64,000 bases of DNA from Sipunculus nudus (taxonomy: Eukaryota > Annelida > Sipuncula > Golfingiida > Sipunculidae), in NCBI GenBank assembly GCA_026874595.1, contig CM049313.1:53307659-53371658 (forward strand). The letters are read 5' to 3'. The first letter of the stretch is position 1. Each line of letters starts with the position of its first letter. Shown in pieces: positions 58,275-64,000 of this stretch. The translations under genes were made by a program, and so were the position numbers. The notes under the pieces were generated by a model. The model made no database searches. It was not told the DNA's origin and saw nothing but the letters and a program-made list of their open reading frames with translations.

Positions 58275-61140
58275 TTCAGCCAGGCCCCAAAATTTGGATC
58301 ATCGGTACCATTTTGGTGACAAATTTTCACCATGTGATCTTGATAGGTAAACATGTGTAGGTATTAAAAATGCCTGATAGCAGAATGAAAGTGGTAGCTT
58401 TCAGTCAATAAATGGATGTTTTATGTCGAATGACGTATACATTTTTTTTTCATCTCAAGGACACCGACTTCAGAGTGGTTATAAGCCCCATACTACTAAA
58501 TATGCAAAACGTATCCAGTCAAATTCAGTCTCAAATGATAGCTTTAACCAAACGCTTCAGTACGACATGCTATTTATGAACACTTGGTGTATACTGCTTA
58601 AGTAATACATTCTTATACTTACACTCACCCCTAGGGAAAACGACAAAGGAGTGGTTTTATAAATTGACTTCATACAACTTTATATGCCAAACTTATATCA
58701 AGCAAAATAATCTTTTCAATGATGTATCATTTATGATCAATAGGTGTTTACCTACAGTTAAACTTTCTTATACCCTCACAGGGGCAGATCCAGGATTTAA
58801 AATGGAAGGGTTCACGCCAGGACTGATGGCAAGGTTGTAAAAAAGGTCCCCGGGCCCGAAAAAAAGGGAGGGGGGGGGGTTCCAGGACACAAAACTTTTT
58901 CTGAAACCTTCAAAAAAAGTTGTGGCGACTGGAAAGGGGGAGGAACTTGACACTGGACTGCTAGGGTTTTGTTTGAAACATAATCCCTGAACTCCTGAGT
59001 CAAAGCAGGTTAGAATAAAATTAGATTTGTTCAATTTCAACAACTGATTTTATTAATTTGGGCTTATCACTAGCATTTACTGGACTTTGTTTTAACATAA
59101 AACCGTCTCTGGATGAGTTATTGCACTTACTTGCTTTATAGATACTGGTATATATTCTCGTTAAAACATATTTGCCCCAAGATTCAAATAAACATCTGGT
59201 TTCCATTATAGAAAATAATATATATTTAGAAATCTCTCTCCTGTCTGAAATATTAACAGTATAAAACATAGGAGACTCAGAATGAAGTACTTACAGCTCT
59301 GCTTCACAATTAGTCCTGACACAAAGGCAAACTGCAATATCTATCATTTATTTATGGTGCCACCCAAGCAAAATGTTGTAGGTACATTTACTGCTCTTGC
59401 CTTGATTTTATATGTTAATTTTGTTGGAAATATTTACATTGAAATATTTCAGCAGACAACACAGCCCTCTCTCAGCCGAATGCTCTTATATATTTTGTGA
59501 AAGAAAGCGAATTTGGCCAGAAGTGCAGATATGGCGGCTTAGTTTGTACGATATCACAAGTGACTTAGTACGCTCTTTACACAGCGCTTTACCTATATTG
59601 CCACTACCTATATCGTATGACGCTGTTTGTTATGACCTCGTATCCTGAATTGCTACACCAGAGGGGAGCAGTGTATTTTTGTCCAATCAGATGAGACCTT
59701 GTGCTGGAAGACAAAGCCAAGCGAGGAATACACGGAGCCAATCATGTTTATTTCGTTTTGTGTGACAGCTCATCGCCCCGCGTAACCGTCTGGACAGGCC
59801 ACAGGCTTAGAGAGAATTGCCCCTGACGTGATTTGCTTAGGTCCTTGGGTACATAGGATGCTCGGCCGGTGAGCTGTAATTTAAACGAAACATAACAACA
59901 AAGGCTGCGTGCACACCTCACTGGCTTGTTTTAGTTCTGCAGACAACAGATACATGGGTATACGCTAACACAGTCATAATGGCATAATCGAATCGGTCGA
60001 TGATGCGAGAATGCAGAGGGAGCAATTCAAATTCGACCAGAAACTCATCAAGCGGCGCTTAAAGCGCAGCAATGGGCGGAGCCAGGATGCCTGCGAGTGT
60101 TTGTTTATTGGCATCTGATTGGCTGCTTGTCACATCATACGCACGTTTATATCAGCGGATAACGAACCGCCATCTTGTGTCTAAATATATCATAAACGGT
60201 CAAAGCTGGCAGCGTGAAAATCAGTTGCTTCTTTAGAAGCGCAAGATTTCCGCTGCCTCGGGAGCGTAGTGACTTAGGCACCAATATAACAAAACATACA
60301 AATAAAATATACTGCTAAAAATGACTTGTCGCCTTTTCTTCAACCGGAGACATGCAATTAACATATATTCAAACAACTAGCCGAGTACTCGTGCCTGCAT
60401 ACATGTCATGTGTGACATTCGGCTTGCGACATCCGAGTTTTAGTCTATACATCGGCCACCGATAGCAGCTACGTCGCATAATTTGGAGGATTAACCAATC
60501 AGAATTCAAAAAGTGCGTGGGTATGAGACACAAAATCAACCAGGCATTAATGTTTTCTGCGGACAGTTGGTGGCAATGGGATATATACCGGCTAACTGAA
60601 GAACGGAATAACACCTTTCTGTGACCACGCCCAAATCTACATATTGTAGTTGGGTGCCAGACATTTTTTCTCAGCTAAAAAACTTCAGACTTTATTAATA
60701 ACTTTATAAAACCAAACTGGTCACGTTTGGTCTTATCAGAAATACACCTTGTGTTTTTTAATAAATTAGCTAAAATTATACAAATAGCTATGATACAGGG
60801 TGAAGAAAAGTAATCATATCTTTAGAATTTGGAAAGCTATATACATGAATGACACACCAGATGAAAGCTATAAATGTCTACTATCAACAGACATCAAACT
60901 TGTTTTGAGCAGGCATTATATGAGAGGTTATAACTAAATAATATTTATACATTACTGTGTCTTGCAAAATTGCAATTTCGGTGCAAGTACCTTTCAAAAC
61001 AGGCTGATATTTTACAGAAAGCTACCACTTTCAAACTGCTATAAGGGATTTTTATTATCTACACACATACATCTTTAAAAAATCATTGATAGCAATTGTC
61101 ACCTTTTTGCTACCGATGAAACCTCTGGCTGATGTACTAT
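58275..61140. other. 2.9 kb insertion in copy B
   Basis: Absent from the corresponding position in copy A (near 48595). It contains a hAT-like left end at 58782 with a following G-rich run, the second copy of the 9-bp-TSD transposon (59569-60268), and unassigned DNA with no gene. Confidence 0.6.
59569..60268. mobile_element. Non-autonomous DNA transposon, copy 2 (9-bp TSD)
   Basis: A 700-bp copy of the element at 28266-28961, with the same ends (TACGCTC...GAGCGTA). It is flanked by its own 9-bp duplication gtgacttag (59560-59568 and 60269-60277). The two copies differ by scattered substitutions and small indels over the full length. Confidence 0.88.
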
Positions 61141-61797
61141 ACATTATACCAGCTCTTTATAATCAAATAATGTTTCTTGTTCTGAATCGTCTAAAAGAAA
61201 ATAGTCTTTAACTTTAGCCTGTAACAGGTACAGATCTTCATTTATGATATAAGAAACATAGGTCACTTTATGTGGCATATATAATATGTTACGAAGACAA
61301 ATTGCTCAGGGGAAAACATTGGGCCGATCCCGTATTCGAATCGATGTTAACAAATATAAGATTGTTTTCAGTATACAGTTATTGTCGACTGTTATTGTAA
61401 CGGGAAAGTAAGGGCAAGCAAGGTCATATTTATTCATATGAATGAATTTCTATTTGCTGCCCTCGCAAGGATTGAGGATTGTCTGCATTGAGAAGGGGTC
61501 CTCAGTGAGTCCTATAAGGCAGCAAAACACAATACTAAATCTACAAATAAATCATAGGAATGGTAAAAATAAATTCATGTTTGAAAGGTTGCTTGGTGAG
61601 TACTCGGCATGTTTGCCAAGTTATCGTGAACGCTGGTGTAACCTGAAGTTCGTAAATAGGCTTCACAGGTGGAGAGTATTCTGGCAGCTTTTGATAAAAT
61701 AACTCTTGAAGGATTTTCACTTATTTTATTGTATCAAAAGCACGAAGTAACTAAAATAATAGTGTATTAATATAATTATATCTATATGTAAAAACAG

Positions 61798-61820
61798 AAT
61801 ATATATATATATATATATTT
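61798..61820. repeat. (TA)n microsatellite at the Helitron empty site
   Basis: A short TA run in copy B at the position where copy A carries the Helitron. Confidence 0.8.
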
Positions 61821-62560
61821 ATTTATAAATTTATATGTATATATGTATTTGTGTGAAAAGAATGGTGCTAAGTTTGGAGAGTTTACTATGAGATAAAGGA
61901 TCATCTTCTAACTCGCGTTAGCAGATTTGTAGATGTTAAAAAAATAAGGCAACACGACATTTTATGTGTATCACTGTATATATCATTATTTATCTGGAAC
62001 GTCTACAGTAGCGCCTATGATATTATCACATTAGCATACGTGACGTCGGAAAACGGCCAAATTCCAACAATATAAATTGCAATATATGGTACATATTACA
62101 GTTAGGTCACTAATTTAAACCTTCATTTTAATGGCGTGCTGACTGGTTAACTTCACTAATGCTACCCTGACACTGGCACGATTTTTGTTCCCGATTTGAC
62201 ACGCAATGCGTCGTACCAATATTTAAGTTTTCGTGAAAAAGCGCGAGAGTGTGAAGGAAGCGGGCGTGTGTGCAATGCAAAGAGAGAATTTTGAAATTTT
62301 CAAAATTTGGCATGCATTAATTTTCGTACTGTGTGCGTGCCTCTCGCGCGAACCATGCGTGAACACTGCGCGAACTCTGCGCGAACACTTCTGACGGTGC
62401 TTGTCTGTGTGCGAAGTCGTCCTGGCAATGGGTTGCGATTCGGGAAGACACCGGGAACTATGCGTGTCCTGGGTGACACTGTGGGCCAATGCGGTACGGT
62501 AAACGTGAACAATACTTAACCTATGCGTAATCAAGTAGTGCCATTGCGTGTCAATGTGTA

Positions 62561-63309
62561 CCAATGCGGCCCACAGACGGCCCTTGCCATAACCTGGTTA
62601 TCGCACGATGAATATGCACAAATGCACCATAAATTATTTAAAGTGAGTAAATCAAGTCACTTTACCTTAACTATAGTTAGATTAACTGTTATTTATTATT
62701 TTTTTTTATTCTAGCATTTAGCAAATATGAGACGATGTTATCGATGCTTTTTAATCAATGTCATGGAATCTAGCAGTAACATTTATGTCAGCTTTACATT
62801 CCACACTAATCTGATTTAACACAAATGGCGGTTGGTTTTCAAGGTACAGGTTACAGAAACTGTTTTAGTTGTCAATTTACAAATCATTTCGCGATATTAA
62901 AGTAGTTTCTTTATTTGAAACAGCTGTCTGATGAAAATCTATAAAATCAAAATGTTTGGAAGCTTAGATTCAACGCACAGTTGTTCCTCTATTTTTTCGA
63001 GAGCAGTATCTCATTTTGAAATTATTTTAGAGAATCGGTGCGGCGTGTTGTGTGTGAGGCCTACATTATGAAATACCGAGAGGACCTCTCCTGCTCGGAT
63101 CTGTAAGCATAATCTGAATTCCACGTTTTATATGCATTCAGAAGCAGTTATTTATAATTTATTTGTCAATATACCTGAAACAAATATACCCATTTATTCA
63201 AGGATAATAGTGTTGTCTCAACATGTGATATCCAGACAAACACACTGAATTTAAAACATAAACATTTTATGACCTCATGCCTCTCTTCATTTTTACCCTC
63301 TCTTGTAAT
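62561..63309. other. Spacer between copies B and C
   Basis: AT-rich with a T10 run near 62700. No gene or repeat recognised. Confidence 0.5.
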
Positions 63310-64000
63310 GGTTATTACCAATTCCGCTGACGTGGCAAAATATTCCACTGCCATCCTGTATCTCAACTACCAGACTAATATGAATGCAGACAATGAGACA
63401 TCGAGGTCCATATTGATCTAATAAATCACCTGAAGATGTTACATTATTCCAGGGATGTAAACTTCAGACAGGTACTAGGAGGAACTTTTATAAGCAGGTG
63501 CCAGATGGCCAAATATTCTAAATCAGATGACGGAACTATAGTATCTAAGGTATAATACCAAATGATACACATAAAAAGGGGTGCCTTCTGATGTTAAAGT
63601 GATAATACGTACTTCACCCAACGCCTGCTGCAAGTCCAAAATAATTCACCTTCTAGCTTCAGTAGCTTAGTATAATTTCAAATTAATCAGTATTAGCATA
63701 TTACACGTTGATTATTTTGCACTTGAAGAAGTTTTCATTCTAAATATGACAATTACTCCTTTGTGCGATATTCTGGCGAAAATGACGAAATTATACAATG
63801 GTGTAGTCTCTGATAGGTGGCGCTGTGTCGTTTTTGCTATATATTATCCAATAGTTTAGGGTTTAAAGCGAAATTGGAATAATGATCTCTTGTGCACATG
63901 CGTGGCATCATTTCATACACGATAATTAGGAAAGGAATTCTCTGAGGAGTGGCCATAGAGGAGTTGCGTGACAACAGTCCAGTGTCTCCACCATCGTTTA
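63310..64000 (+). repeat. Segmental duplication copy C (partial, runs off the window)
   Basis: Begins in the middle of the unit. aaatattccactgccatc (63337) matches 47210, and ctgataggtggcgctgtg (63810) matches 47598 and 57258. It retains the part (47190-47520 of A) that copy B has lost, but its last stretch (ccagtgtctccaccatcg) is closer to B. Confidence 0.75.

Larger units (their letters stand above)
53590..62560 (+). repeat. Segmental duplication copy B (non-coding)
   Basis: Colinear with 43505-51908. Relative to A it has a replacement at 56526-57176, where a dispersed repeat takes the place of A's 46930-47520, and a 2.9 kb insertion at about 58275-61140. It lacks A's Helitron and SINE-like insert. 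Divergence is visible every ten or so bases, so the duplication is not recent. Confidence 0.88.

Overview
The window looks like animal genomic DNA, most likely from a lophotrochozoan and probably a mollusc. The signs are split genes with GT-AG introns, long intergenic and intronic DNA full of (TA)n, many small DNA-transposon derivatives, and mollusc-type repeat families (elements with tandem ~330 bp cores, and a hairpin-ended AGCTCAG/CTGAGCT repeat). No bacterial gene organisation is present. The phylum is an inference; no species can be named.

Region 1 (about 650-30490, + strand) is dominated by one gene, a giant transmembrane mucin. A single exon of about 17.8 kb (748-18579) encodes roughly 245 copies of a 24-residue Thr/Asn-rich unit. 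It is followed by seven small exons that I joined by splice signals and codon phase: 18913-19034, 21798-21859, 22678-22883, 23746-23941, 24567-24737, 25000-25057 and 26707-26829. A terminal exon at 30091-30150 and a poly(A) signal at 30468 close the gene. The small exons give a possible SEA-like segment, a Cys-rich EGF-like module, one transmembrane helix with a basic stop-transfer, and a short acidic cytoplasmic tail ending in a hydrophobic-x-hydrophobic C-terminus. All phases agree, giving at least about 6,276 residues. The 5' end with the signal peptide was not found. A possible minus-strand first exon of another gene lies at 256-406.

Region 2 (about 26.8-33 kb) is the last mucin intron, its 3' UTR and intergenic DNA. 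It carries a foldback element with a second transposon nested inside it, and a 388-bp MITE; the nested transposon and the MITE both have perfect 9-bp target-site duplications.

Region 3 (33239-37656, - strand) is a two-exon seven-transmembrane receptor gene of 611 codons. Its C-terminal tail is encoded by a 27-bp coding minisatellite of about 30 units, and its intron holds a mollusc-type tandem repeat.

Region 4 (about 38-64 kb) shows no convincing gene. It contains a hAT-like MITE with an 8-bp target-site duplication and a ~9 kb non-coding segment duplicated in tandem (A 43505-51908, B 53590-62560, partial C from about 63310). Differences between the copies reveal insertions against their own empty sites: a non-autonomous Helitron (49185-50800), a ~920-bp repeat, a SINE-like insertion, and a 2.9 kb block in B containing the second copy of the 9-bp-TSD transposon.
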